From the NCBI GenBank assembly GCA_018894105.1, contig CM032122.1, forward strand, positions 38,843,404 to 38,907,403: a stretch of 64,000 nucleotides of DNA, read 5' to 3'. Source of the DNA: Jacaranda mimosifolia (lineage: Eukaryota; Streptophyta; Magnoliopsida; Lamiales; Bignoniaceae). This document shows, piece by piece, positions 25,801-37,329 of this stretch (positions are counted from its first letter, which is position 1; each line of letters begins with the position of its first letter). Made by a program: the position numbers and the translations under genes. The notes beneath the pieces are model-generated. The model ran no database searches and was not told the origin of the DNA. It saw only the letters and a list, made by a program, of their open reading frames with translations.

Positions 25801-28800
25801 TCAATCATAACTACAAATGGAGGCAACAACAAAGTTAGTATTCCACACGAAGCGACCATTAAAAACATGCATCATAATACCATAGTTTATTGCAGTCTCA
25901 AGTTTTGAATCATTATAACAAAAGTCAAAGCACTTATACATCTACAAACAAATAAAAACCTAGGGATCAATAAGTCCACGTTCAAAAAGGTCCTGGTCAA
26001 AAAGCCCAATTTAAGACTAATCTCAACATCGCTTCAATTTCTTATTTCTAAAGTTTTGTTTTACCTTCAAATGATAGTTGATTTAAAAGATGCAAAAATA
26101 CTTGCCCAGGTCGAAAAGTATCTGGCCGAAAATAGCAAGCTTTTTACACTTACTCAAACCATTGAAAACAAAATGATGTTGCTATTGAGATATAACGCTA
26201 GAGGAGAATATTCCACGAAGTACCTGTAGACGTAGTTTCTCCACTTCAATCATCATAAGAGATCCTAATTTTCCAGACAGAATCTCCAATGCATCACCAT
26301 ACTTACACTGCTGCTCCAACAGAGATATATAAACACTAAGAGCTGCATCAGAGAATAGTTAATTCAGTAGGCTAAAACAATCCCAGAAAAACATGGACAC
26401 TCATCTCCTTCAGATTAACTACTAGAAACAAGAAGAAGAAGAAGAAGAAGAAGAAGAAGAACCTTCTGGCTCATGCAAACCATGAGTAGCGATATGTTTC
26501 TTGAGCAAACCTTCAGCTAACTGGAAAAGCTTATCTCCCCCATTTCCACAACAAACCTTTGATCCAAAAAAAGAAATTCAGCGAAGTGTAGAAAGTATTA
26601 TGGTCATAATTATATCATTTGCAATTAGGACCATTAATCAAATCCACATAATCATCAGATTCAGAGGTAACAAGACTAAAGATAACTGAGCAACTTATGA
26701 GTACATCCATTATAACAACTTGCACAATTGAAATAACTTGGTGCGAAATCGCTAATCAGACCAAGTTTGTGCATGCTGCATGCGCATAGACACATATGAG
26801 AGGCCAGAAATCTTCTACAGAGATCATTCAATAAGGTTGAATTATGTTAGTTACAATTTTTAAACAAATATAAAAAGGTACTTTGACAAGTTAAAATGTG
26901 TGAGAATACTAGGCTATTAAACAGTTACAAAACATTTCATACATTATATTCCAGTTGGATCAATATACCAAAACAGTTGAACTCAAATCCGTTGTATACT
27001 AATGCACAGATGTGTCCTATATAAACAAAACTAAACTAAACTGAAATTGCCACAAAAAGAAGACTTGGAGTGGCCATCTCATATTAATTACAGCATAACG
27101 AGTATAAAAAGCCATGATTTAATCATAAAGAGATTGCAAATACTCACATTAACTCTACTATAATTTAAAATCAAATAAGAAAAACCTTTATCTTCTGTAA
27201 GTACATTCTTTTTCAAGTCTTTTGTAGCTTCACATTATAAAGCAACCTAAGCATTATTAAGCCTATAATTCTTAAGCTTCCTTCACAGCATCCTACTCTT
27301 TTATATCATTTTCAATTGCCCTTCAAAAAGGTGGGATTCAATACTCAGCTCAGAACATAATTTAAGGGTGAGTGTAGTTTGTGTAGCTAAGTATTTTCTT
27401 CATAGGTCATCAAATTAGTTGAGCTGTCGTACATAAAATCATCTGCTTTAGTAGAGAAACTAATTCCAAAACACTCACGTATACACACCCCGAAGGGTGG
27501 ACACAGATGCAGATTATTGCTTACATACAACAGGTTCTCTCTTACCAAGAATGGGATAATACAATAACTCAAATGTAAAACATGAAGCAAATTAGAAGAA
27601 CCGACAACAATTTTGAAAGATTAGAATGCCACAAAAGCTTAAAACACTGACTTCAATGATAGACCTTCCGGCTAAGATATTCTTCTATTCCTCAGATAAT
27701 AAAATCAACCAAAATAATGACCAACTAGCAAGTACGTCATGCTCAACTTTTTCTCCAAATTGAAATTGGCCAGGGACAAAGTCGTTACCATATTGTACAG
27801 CAAATGATATGTTACATAATTTTACATCTCAATGTTTGACAACAAATTCTTTAAATAATATATGACATTTGTGCCACATCTATCAACTTAAAGTGGGCAT
27901 ATAGGAATTATTTGGTCACATTCAAATATTTCTTCTGAAAAAAGAACAGTGGATTGGACCATTGCAGTAATGGTACAAATCCACATTACTATAAATGAAC
28001 CTGTTCTTCAACAAACTTTTATCAATTATGATTTTCTTCTGTGCTTTCCGCAACTTATATCAATTTCCATTCTGTTCTAGCCTTTCTAGACATAAAGACT
28101 CTTGGTTAGAAGTCTATTGAAAAATCAGAGACTCAAATTCATTCAACCAGCTGTGGCATTTGTGCTCCAAAAGCTGGCCCCAGAATCAACACAGTAGAAG
28201 AATTGAAGGGGGAAAAAACACAGAATACTGAAGCAGCATGCTAACCTTGCTTCAGTTTCTAATTAGTCATCGCAAATGCTAAAAGAAAAACACTTTTCAC
28301 AAGTAACATGCACTCATAGATTATAAGTTCATAAAACTGGACAGACTACATAGACAGAGAAGGAAGCCAAACCTGCAACTGAATGCTGCAAACTGCCCAA
28401 AGTAAGAACCTTTCTTCACCAGCAGTCTTGTACATTTTAATAGCTATCTATGGAAACAAAAAAAAAAAGCACACAAATTACAGAATATAAAATGAATTAA
28501 AATGAGAGCAAGGCAGTAATAATGCAATGAAGGTTGCAAAGAAACGCATTGAACCAACCTGTTGCTGCTTCACAAATGAGTACTCTCGCACATAACAGTT
28601 GAATAGGCCCATCATCAATTCCAAATTGTTGGGATATTTTGTACAAGCATGCTCGTAACAACTCGTTGCCATATCCACTGCCCATTTCAACCAACATTTC
28701 AATGCATATTCAGATAAGAAGAAAACCCATAAAGATTAAGTAAATAATTTAAGAAGAATAAGCACTAACAGTGGTCAAGTCGCTGGAAAACAATCTGCAA

Positions 28801-29183
28801 AGTGCTGAGGGTGAGATCATCCACAAAAACGTTGGAGTCGTTGGTGCATAAAATCTCTTTGGCCTTTAAACAAACAGATAGCGCTTCCTCATTCTTACCC
28901 ATCCTTTCCAATATCAGAGCCTTCAGTGCCTGCAGAATCGGCCACCACAATGCCAACAATAAAAACAGAAAATTTTAATTTATCTACTACCAAAAAAAAA
29001 AAAAAAACCTACAAAAATGGGGTCTGGCGGACTCACGAGGGCGTAAGGAGAATTGGGGTATTTGGATAGAAGTGCGGTGGAGAGCTTAAGGGCGTTTTTG
29101 AACTGGCGAGAGTCAACGGCGTCCCAAATGGGGCGGACCCGCCGCTCTGGGATGCCACCCGCCAACCCGAATTTTGATGCCAT
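10843..29183 (-). CDS. NAA25: NatB N-terminal acetyltransferase auxiliary subunit NAA25
   Basis: TPR-rich subunit that anchors catalytic NAA20 to the ribosome; NatB acetylates nascent Met-Asp/Glu/Asn/Gln N-termini. Exons: 29183-29037, 28929-28770, 28677-28559, 28447-28373, 26556-26463, 26342-26224, 25512-25442, 24434-24299, 24217-24042, 23546-23344, 22972-22842, 21303-21227, 17382-17308, 17121-16929, 15053-14934, 14830-14692, 14455-14415, 13567-13304, 11538-10843. Phases agree throughout; the sum is 1011 residues, near the roughly 1065 recalled for Arabidopsis TCU2. The start MASKFGLAGGIPERRVRPIW and segments LELMMGLFNCYVREYSFVKQ, YKSLDVKNILMETVSHHILP and FLAYRHRNYSK are strongly family-like. 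Exon 8 runs open into an 81-base intron (24298-24218), removed here because the family continues EEL to LDSRM. Exon 5 has a weak GTTCTT donor inside a (CTT)n run. A small missed exon in a long intron cannot be excluded. Confidence 0.93.
11955..12018. repeat. 64-bp direct repeat, left copy (flanks MITE)
   Basis: Sequence from TCAGATTATTC to AACATAAAACTCA. A second copy with about nine differences lies at 12489-12552, immediately on the other side of the 470-bp MITE. Both copies begin and end with TCA. It lies in the last intron of NAA25. Confidence 0.85.
12019..12488. mobile_element. 470-bp MITE in the last NAA25 intron
   Basis: Terminal inverted repeats are GGGTATGTTCACTAGCATTT at the left and, reversed, GGGCTTGTTCACTAGCATTT at the right. 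TCA abuts both ends. The reversed right end continues TTGGCCATTTTCTAGAAA and GGGAGAATGAGTTTTTGGGA, matching the left end of the 1.48-kb element at 51695-53173, so the two belong to one family. It has no coding capacity. An AT microsatellite lies inside at about 12208-12246. Confidence 0.85.
12489..12552. repeat. 64-bp direct repeat, right copy
   Basis: Second copy of the repeat at 11955-12018, directly abutting the right end of the MITE. It is collinear over the full 64 bases with only substitutions. Confidence 0.85.
16374..16722. mobile_element. Tourist-like MITE (family A) in NAA25 intron 14
   Basis: Ends are GGGGGTGTTTGGTTTTATTT and, reversed, GGGCCTGTTTGGTTTTATTT. The element is flanked by TAA direct duplications at 16371-16373 and 16723-16725, the target size and sequence typical of PIF/Harbinger-derived Tourist elements. 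The interior is homologous to 484-800. It is non-coding and lies between NAA25 exons 14 and 15. Confidence 0.85.
21419..21837. mobile_element. MITE (family A-like) in NAA25 intron 11
   Basis: The left end GGGGGTGTTTGTTTTCATTT pairs with the reversed right end GCCCGTTTGGTTTTTATTT. The interior shows the same T- and CATTTTC-rich composition as family A. No clear target duplication remains. It lies only about 115 bases upstream (in transcript sense) of exon 12, which starts at 21303. Confidence 0.75.
26431..26461. repeat. (AAG)10 microsatellite at a splice donor
   Basis: About ten AAG triplets run on the plus strand, reading (CTT)n in the NAA25 transcript. The run begins inside the donor site of intron 5 (GT at 26462-26461), so the intron starts GTTCTTCTTCTT. 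Confidence 0.9.
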
Positions 29184-29606
29184 TGGTGAAATACAGTGAG
29201 AAGTGAAATGGAACGATGCGCAGCAACTGAAACGTGGTTGCTAAGAGAGAAGGAAAAATCTTAACCTAGCGGAGAGGCAGAGGGTTTCGCCGTAGGATTG
29301 TACTTTCCCCGGGGCTTTAGGCTGTCGGGTTTTGTGTTAGGGGCAGTTACGGGCATCAAAGTACAACTTCGAGTCCGCTTTACCCCTGAACTGCCTAATA
29401 CATCGCATTCGCCCTCCTATATTAACAACATGCAACATTTACCCCCCCACCAAAGTAACAAATGCGACATTTAGCACCCCCAAAGTAACGGTCGATCGAT
29501 GGAGAAGCTGTTGCCGGATAAATTTACGTGTTTGGCCATAGAAGTTGAGACAAATTTTCCCAAATTACCTCTTATTGGAATTTGGAACAAAAGAATAGTT
29601 TAGGCA

Positions 29607-30098
29607 AGTGGTGCAAACGAGTCGAGACGGCTCGCAAGTCTCACGAGCTGAGTTTGAGCTCAAACTCTAATTCGAGTCGATGTCGAGTCGTCTGTATCTA
29701 GACTTAAGGCTCGCAAGTTAGGCCAGTGGTGCAAACGAGTCAAGGCGGCTCGCAAGTCTCACGAGCTGAGTTTGAGATCGAGTCAAACTGAATCAAGCTC
29801 GAACTCTAATTCGAGCCGATTTCGAGTCATCTGTATCTAGGTTTAAGGCTCAAGAGCCGGCTAAAGAGCCAGTACATAATTAAATATTTTTTATTAATAA
29901 ATATATATATTATATTGTTATTTTTTATTTTAAGTTCGAGCTCAAGCTCGAGCTTATAGTTTTTTACAATTTATTTATCAATTCGAGCCAAGTCGAATTT
30001 GAATTTTGTCAAGTCTAGGTCAAGTTTAAAATTTTAGACTCATCGAGCCTGAAGTCAAAAAATTTGCCCAAGCTCGACTCGACTCAATTTCACCCCTA
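29607..30098. mobile_element. hAT-type non-autonomous element with duplicated left end
   Basis: The left edge AGTGGTGCAAACGAGTC occurs twice, at 29607 and 29725, each followed by GGCTCGCAAGTCTCACGAGC, so about 118 bp of the left end is tandemly duplicated. The right edge reads, reversed, TAGGGGTGAAATTGAGTCGA. The interior shares the CGAGTCGGCTC and ATAATTAAATATT...TATTAATAAATATATAT blocks of the element at 34370-34698. The target duplication is unclear. No ORF. Confidence 0.65.
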
Positions 30099-33000
30099 TT
30101 TCAAGCAAGTCAAAACTCTGTTATTTTTTTAAAATATAATATTATTTAAAAAATATATATAGTGTTATATTTACAAAATATCGAGAGAATAATTTTATAC
30201 TGTGCAGCATGATTTTTTTGAATACTTTTTTACAGTGTGACCAAGCTTGTAAGAATTGATAACACATAAAATTAAAATTAATAATTTTTAAAAGCAAGAT
30301 ATAAAAGTTGAGAAAAACACGTATACCTTTTCAACAAAAGTTGCAAATTTCTCAATAGTAGTAGAAATGTTATAATTTGGTGCACAATAATGGGGACTAT
30401 TGCTAGTGATTCTAATATAGTGAAAAAACTTTAGAATCATACTCTCAGCTCTCCAATTAAGTCTCTTACAATATGTTTAAACAAAATGTTTATAAGACAA
30501 ATTAATGAAACCATAATATACAAAAGTTCCTTTGAATTTATAAAAATGAAATGCTCTCGATATTCTTATTACATGCTAACTCCAAGTTTAATAACATTTC
30601 TACAACTTTTACATGAAAGAAAAAATAGTTGGCCCTCAAGAGGTACATTTTGAGAAACAGGTTTGATATATAGATATATATTGGTGTGTATCGTTGAAAA
30701 ATATTATTTAATATTAACTTCACAATAGATATATATAAAAAAATATATAATAGGATATAAAAAGGTTGGAACGCATGAACATAGATAGATATGTTTTTTA
30801 GTATATGAAATTCCCTTGACATTTTATGTCTCAAATGTTCTCTTTAATAAGGTCGTCTTGACCAAGCTCTTCAATGATAGTACATAGTCCTTTTTTGTTC
30901 TTAACATGATATTGAGAAATATTTTTGCTGTTACTAAAACAGCATGAAAAGTATGTTTGCATATTCGTCCCTAGGTAAAATCAGAAATGTAAATTATATA
31001 TTGGAATAATTATTAGAGGCTCAAATGATGGATATGGAAGTATAATAACTTATATGATGTTCTATATCTCATGAATCTATAAACTTTTGCTTGTATTGTA
31101 TTATTTGATCTACGTATCGAAACTGATAAGATTCGAAATTATGCAGGATTATATATGAACGATTCTTTTTTGACTCTCTGTCTTTAGCCATATATCTCTT
31201 ATCCTTACGAGCACGACCCTCAATATTTTTATGCCTCGTTTAGTGCATATCAATTTTTCATTTGCGTCGCTCAATTATAGTAGAAATCAATTCCATCATA
31301 TTAGAATTGGCCGATAAATAATGAAGATGTATGGCTATCATAATTGCTTTCTTTTATATATGATCAAAGCTTTCGAATATAAAAGATGTGTGGAAGCAAA
31401 AAGAAAATGTAGGGTGGTGTGGGACAAACTTAATATAAACATACTCAATTCTCAATCAATAATTGGTAACTTGTAACAGCTAGCAACTCTAAGTCCCAAC
31501 ATTTGTTGCTAGGTTGCATTTTTCTATTCTACTTGAAGCTTAGAAATTAAAATAATGCATCTTCATCATTTTTGAATGCATTGAATAATGATTAATGATA
31601 TGAAAAGTTGTTAGAGAGTTCTAAAAGAATCCAAGAGATTCTACAAGAATTTAGAAGATTTTATAAAAGTTCATAAATTTTTAAAAATGCTTCAAAGGAT
31701 TTCCAAATATGCCAAGAAGGACTAGATGACTACACAATATTCTAGAATATCCCAAACTTTTGTAAAAGATAGGAGAAAGATTTGAAAAACTCTAGAAAAA
31801 TGCATAACATAGTACAATGATCTAGAGACTCATAGAGAGACAGGGAAAAAATATTTTTTCAAGTGTTTTAAAAAACACATCTTGCCTATTAGATCCTTTA
31901 AGTGTTCACCGTCCATTAAAGGATGTGAAAAAAGTATATATAGGGGAAGACCCTCATTTGAAATAATAAAATTTGGAGATAGAGATTGAGATTTTGAGTG
32001 ATTTCCTTAAAAAGTTGTATAGTTTGGGTTTACCTATGTACAATTTTATGTAGTTTAATAAATTTCAACCATTTTCTAGCACTTTTTTCATACATAAAAC
32101 TTGAGAGAGACCGACATAATTAAAATGCAAGGGACAACTAAATGAGCTATTGTCGTATGGAATGTTGTTTATGGAATGAATCCATAATAAAATGCCCTGC
32201 TATAGGCCTAGGGGGAGCCAAAATCCAAAATTTCGAGGAATGATACCTTACTAAAAGATAATGTTTATCTTACGTGTCTACACATTATTTGATATTCAAA
32301 ACAAAACAAGTGTTGATGGTAATCCCTCATTTTTTTATTGTCACAAAGATGCGATGCAGCTATAAATAGGAACAAGTATCATTCTTTTGCAATGATCCAC
32401 AACTCGATTATTTTCGTCTCTTTAAAATCATTATATCTTGTCAATCTACTTCATTCTTTCCCAATTCCTCCTCAAGTTTCTTGCCTCATATGATAATTCT
32501 CGTATGTATTAATAAGTTGGATATTAAAAATATGCCCACACTCACCATATGTGAAAATAAGGAGTCATCATCTTTATTAATCATTAGTAACTCATTCGTG
32601 AATAAATTTTCTATAAAAGTTAAGAAAAACTACCAAAACGTCTAACTCATATTCCGCAAACTCAATACAGTTTACAGATAGCCCAATAAGAATAATTTAC
32701 TCTTTTAGGTCAAACTATTGCATTTGCAGTCAATAAAAAATTAAGAAACATATATTATCGAAATGTAATTATATGTGAGATGTAAGTTATTAATTAATTA
32801 TGTGTTGCTATAAAGTAATCCTTAATTATCAACTATTATTGACATAACTTTATAATAAATTTCTTTAAACTTTAAAAATGTAATCTTTTAGAATTAATAG
32901 ATAAAAATGAAAATTGAATCCAATTGATTTATACTAACACTAAAGTTATATTCATGAAAACACAACTATTTACATATTATAAGAAAATACTTATTAAATG

Positions 33001-34369
33001 TACTCCCTCTTGAATTCATATCTAGCAGCACAAATAAATGGCACAATACAACATCATTTTATTAGCCAATTAAATTTGAGTACGACATTGAGGATATAGT
33101 GCCTAGAATATTTTACCCCTTTATTATAACCAGTGTCTCTTATGGAATTTGAATTTTCTAATTCTAATCATAGTGCTATGCTTATAGCATTTATCTAATG
33201 ACTCAAATAAATAGTTTGGTATCTATTTATTCGCTGATTAAGCTTGAGTTCAACATTGAGTATATAATATTTAAATTATCATTTCTTTTTATTTTAATCA
33301 TATGTTGTACTTCTTATGAAATTTAAAATTTCTAAATTCAATTCTTTCTGCTCTGCTACATTATTAAAAGAATAAGAAATATTAAATAATTGAAAGAAAA
33401 TGAAGATATATGAAAGAAAATTAAAGAATTGTATACACATTATTCATTTACTTTGTGATATGGGATGATATGGGACATTGAGTGATAAGATGAAATTAGG
33501 GATTAAGATTATGATTATGATAATTTTATACTTTTTAAATTATATTTACTCTGTAAGATGATATGAATGATGAAAGTAGATAATTATATTAATTGTTTAC
33601 TTGGATTGATGATAATATGGAGATAAATTTAAAAAAGATTAAAATACTCTGTAATTAAAAGAAAGAGAAATAGAAGTATAATATATATATATACATATAT
33701 CTATTTTTTATAATTGGGAATCGGGTATGAAGGATTCTTTCCACAGCCCAACAAGTTTGTTAAAATTTTGAAAACAATGTGATTGGTGCCATGGCCACAA
33801 GTAATTTGAAGCATCAACATTGTGTTGTGATTATTTCATCACACCAAAAAGGGTGATCATGTCTCATTCCTCAAAATATGCATATTTTTATCCCACCTTA
33901 TTATTTGTTTAGTTAAAGTGATAATAAATACTCAAGTCCACATGAATACCAAAAGCCCATACTTATATGTGTAATTCCCATAATAAATTAACCTACCGCT
34001 CCATGGGATTATTTATCCATAGGTCTATTCCTTATGTTGAAATTATCTATCTACCTTTTAATTTTTGAAATTATGGATTTTATATTTGAGTAGGGGATAA
34101 AAAGATAATTTACTAGTGTAATTAAGATGTTTTAATGTTGAACCAAATACAACAACCAACAATAATGTGGGCCCACATAAAATAATCATGCAAATCAAAT
34201 TATAGCGCAATGATAAATAATAAGATAAATTATCAAATGATAAATAATCATGAGATAACTTAAAAATCGAACCAAACTCACATGTAAGAAATTAGGTGGG
34301 ATAAAATGCTTCATCCCACCCAATACTACAAAGTAAACTAGGCCTAATTTTTTGAAATTCATTTCAAAT

Positions 34370-34698
34370 TAGGGGTTCAAATGAGTCGAGTCGGCTCATG
34401 AGGCTCACGAGTCGATCTCAAGCCGATTCTATCTAGGCTTGAGGTTCGCATAACGAGTCAGTATATAATTAAATATTATTTTATTAATAAATATATATTA
34501 TATTACTATTTTTTTATTTTGAGTTCGAAATCAAACATGCAATTTTTTACAATTTATTTGCCAATTCGAACCCTATCGAGCCGAGATTGAATTTTTATCA
34601 AGCCAAACTCGAGCTTAAAATTTTAGGATCGTCAAGCTTAAGATTGAATTCAAAAATTTTGCCCAAATTCAGTTTGATTCAACTTAATTACACCCCTA
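34370..34698. mobile_element. hAT-type MITE with near-perfect 8-bp target duplication
   Basis: Begins TAGGGGTTCAAATGAGTCGA and ends, reversed, TAGGGGTGTAATTAAGTTGA. It is flanked by TTTCAAAT (34362-34369) and TTTCAGAT (34699-34706), 7 of 8 matching. An 8-bp duplication and TAGGGGTG-type ends are hallmarks of hAT transposons. Related to 29607-30098. Non-coding. Confidence 0.85.
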
Positions 34699-34764
34699 TT
34701 TCAGATGAAAAATCTTTTAGAATTCGCATGCTCTCTAAATGGCACAAGACACCTTGTCCTACCT

Positions 34765-35899
34765 TAGGCTTGTAAATGGGTAGGGTATCACCCTACCCAT
34801 ACCCATACCCATACCCATACCCTAAAATACCCAAACAAAAATACCCAATTTTTACCCTATCCTAAAATACCCAAAATAATGAGACCCTAATCCTACCCTA
34901 CCCTAACTAACCCAAGACCCATTGGGTCTAGTTTATTATACTTATGTTTTTAATGTATACACTAATTTTCTTAATATATACTAAAAATATTATTTAGTAT
35001 ATGATAACAAAAAATAATATTTTTTTCTATATTTAATTTAATCATTAAATTTAAATTAATTAATTTTAAACTTTTTGCTAATTAAATTAACTATTTTATT
35101 AATATAATAGTTAAACTTTATTAATATTATTAGCAGTTAAACTTTTTGCTAATTAAAAAAAATACAGTTTAAAAGTAGTTAATTAAAACAGTTCATAAAA
35201 GCAGTTTATTAAAAAAATAGTTTATTAAAGAAAAGTTAATAAAAACAGTTTATTAAAAAAAATAGTTAATAAAAATAGTTTATTAAAAAAATATACAGTT
35301 TATTAAAAAAATAGTGAATAAAAACAGTTTATTAAAATAATACGGTTTATATACAGTTTATTAAAAAATAGTTAATAAAAACAATTTAAGAGCAAAAACT
35401 TTTTCTATATTTAATTTTATAAAAACAGTTAATTTCTATATTAATAAACTTTATTCATTAGCAAAATTAATTTTATTAACTGTTTTTATAAAAATATTTA
35501 TTCCATTATTAATTTTATTAATAAAAAGTGTTCAACTGTTGCTATGCTATTTCATTTTTTTAAAAAAAAAATTGCAATCTCAATTTATTAATTTTATTAA
35601 TTTAGTTTAATTTTTAATAAAAAAATTTATTTAGCTCATTCACATATTTATAATTTTTATACATAAAAAGTTTATCATTAATATAAATTTGATTTCGGTA
35701 TAAACAATTTTTAGGTTCATAAATTAAATTTAAATATAAAGTAATGGGTAATGTATGGGTATGGGTACATGGGTAATTTATGGGTATAGATCCTACCCAT
35801 ATCCATTACATTATATTTAATAAGTATGGGTACGGGTATGGGTATGGGTATGACATTTTGGGTCTAAGTAGGGTAATACCCTACCCATTTACAGGCCTA
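34765..35899. mobile_element. 1.1-kb non-autonomous hAT element with perfect 8-bp target duplication
   Basis: Terminal inverted repeats are TAGGCTTGTAAATGGGTAGG and, reversed, TAGGCCTGTAAATGGGTAGG. TCCTACCT flanks both sides exactly (34757-34764 and 35900-35907). Just inside each end are clustered ACCCAT/ATGGGT hexamers, in opposite orientation at the two ends, the layout of hAT transposase-binding subterminal repeats. The interior (35155-35390) is an AT-rich tandem array built on CAGTTTATTAAAAAAATAGT. No transposase coding is present. Confidence 0.92.
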
Positions 35900-36153
35900 T
35901 CCTACCTCACTCGGTCGCCCCCTCTACCACCCACCTAGGAGGGAGAGAGGGAGGGGAAGAAATAAACAAAAACTTCCTACCCATAAAAAAATGAAAAATA
36001 ACAAATAGCAAAATGTAATGTATATTTTCAGAGAGGAAAAAATAAATATGCAATAGTGGAAAAACGAAAAAGGGGATGAAAATTCACAAAATTTTAGTTC
36101 ATAAGTAAAAACATTCAAAAAAATAAATTAAAAAAAAAGAGAAAAAAACTAAA

Positions 36154-36625
36154 GGAATGTTTGGTTATGTTTCCCCAGAACAAAATTGTTCTTGGGAAAC
36201 ATAACTAAACATATCACCATTTTTCTTCAAAACACACAGATGAAGTTTTCCCAAAACACTTTCTACTATATATCCTTCATTATCCCAAAAATTTCTCCAT
36301 TTTTCAATATATACATATATACATTATATATGCATCATATATATATTTTATAATTATTATAATAATAAAAAATAACTCAATTCTATTTTCACCAAAAAAA
36401 TATTAATTTGACTGCTACAGTTAAAAAAAAAAAAAAGTCTTCTTCCAAAAACATAAACAAATATACCAAAATTATCCGAAACCAATTTTTAACTATTTTC
36501 CAAAATATAATAAAAAACCAATTACATTCATCAATACAACTTTCACATTCTCCAATAATTCATTCTCCTAAAATACATAATAAATATATAATAAAATCAC
36601 ACAAAAAATATAACTAAACATTCCC
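36154..36625. mobile_element. MITE (family E/F) upstream of SNX2
   Basis: The left end GGAATGTTTGGTTATGTTTC pairs with the reversed right end GGAATGTTTAGTTATATTTT. Interior blocks such as ATTTGACTGCTACA and CTTTCACATTCTCCAATAAT also occur in the element at 55353-55682. The right end lies about 620 bases before the first SNX2 ATG. Target duplication not clear. Confidence 0.7.
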
Positions 36626-37243
36626 AAAAATTATTGCACTTGTCAATTAAAAATAACAGAAATTGACTTTTAATGACACAAAAATGCAATCCGAACTGGT
36701 CTCAATCCAACCCTAAAAGATCAACTTTTACATATAATATATAAATTTATAAATAGTCTTATAAAGTATTTGTGTTAGCTTATTAAGGAATGTAACTATA
36801 ATATCTTATTAAAATTCACATTTTGTATGTGAAATTTTCAATTTCAAAAAATTACTTTATTTACTTAAATCCAATTAGCACATCAAATTTTGATTTTTGA
36901 AGATCAATTCTCAATTTATATAAAGTTCTTTTATAAATAAACAACATAGGAGGATGTGACATGAGTTGGCTTTGACTTAATGTTTGAATTTTAAATTTAA
37001 GTGGATAAAATACTTATATCATTTTTCATATTATATTTATATTTATTTTTTTAATCCAAATTCAGAATTCAGAATTTTTATAATACAACATATTATATTT
37101 ATTTCAGAGCTGTGGGCTATGGCCTATGTGAAACAAAGTTGATCACATTAATAACTATTCTTTTCCAGCTTTCCTTTTATGTAAATCCAAATCTACTGAT
37201 TGCCTCTGATCCAAAGCCAAAGTTACAAATTTCTGGGAAAAAA

Positions 37244-37315
37244 ATGATGGGCTCAGGGAACAATCATCCACTAGGAAAAGGGGATGAAGAAGAAGAAGAT
37301 TCCACCACCCCCTAG
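37244..37315 (+). other. Out-of-frame SNX2 N-terminus or upstream ORF
   Basis: A 23-codon frame starting MMGSGNNHPLGKGDEEEEDS ends with TAG at 37313-37315, 14 bases before the SNX2 ATG and in a different frame. SNX2 proteins of other dicots begin with MMGSEN followed by an acidic stretch (family recall), so this looks like the genuine first residues. One extra C in the C5 run at 37308-37312 would join it to the main frame. Either there is a real frameshift leaving a short upstream ORF, or a one-base error in the sequence. Confidence 0.6.
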
Positions 37316-37329
37316 CCACCACAGATCAA

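Larger units (their letters stand above)
29184..37243. other. Intergenic between NAA25 and SNX2, transposon-rich
   Basis: The two genes diverge from this 8-kb region, so it holds both promoters. Positions 29184-29600 are relatively GC-rich and probably form the NAA25 promoter and leader. hAT-type elements lie at about 29607-30098, 34370-34698 and 34765-35899, and a MITE at 36154-36625. From about 30100 to 34360 I see only AT-rich DNA without any supported gene or element. Just upstream of SNX2 (36630-37243) no clear core promoter motif could be fixed. Confidence 0.65.

Noticed and set aside
34794..34920. Telomere-like repeat (ACCCAT/CCCTA words)
   Set aside because: Plant telomere units are CCCTAAA; these hexamers are mirrored at both ends of a hAT element and belong to it.
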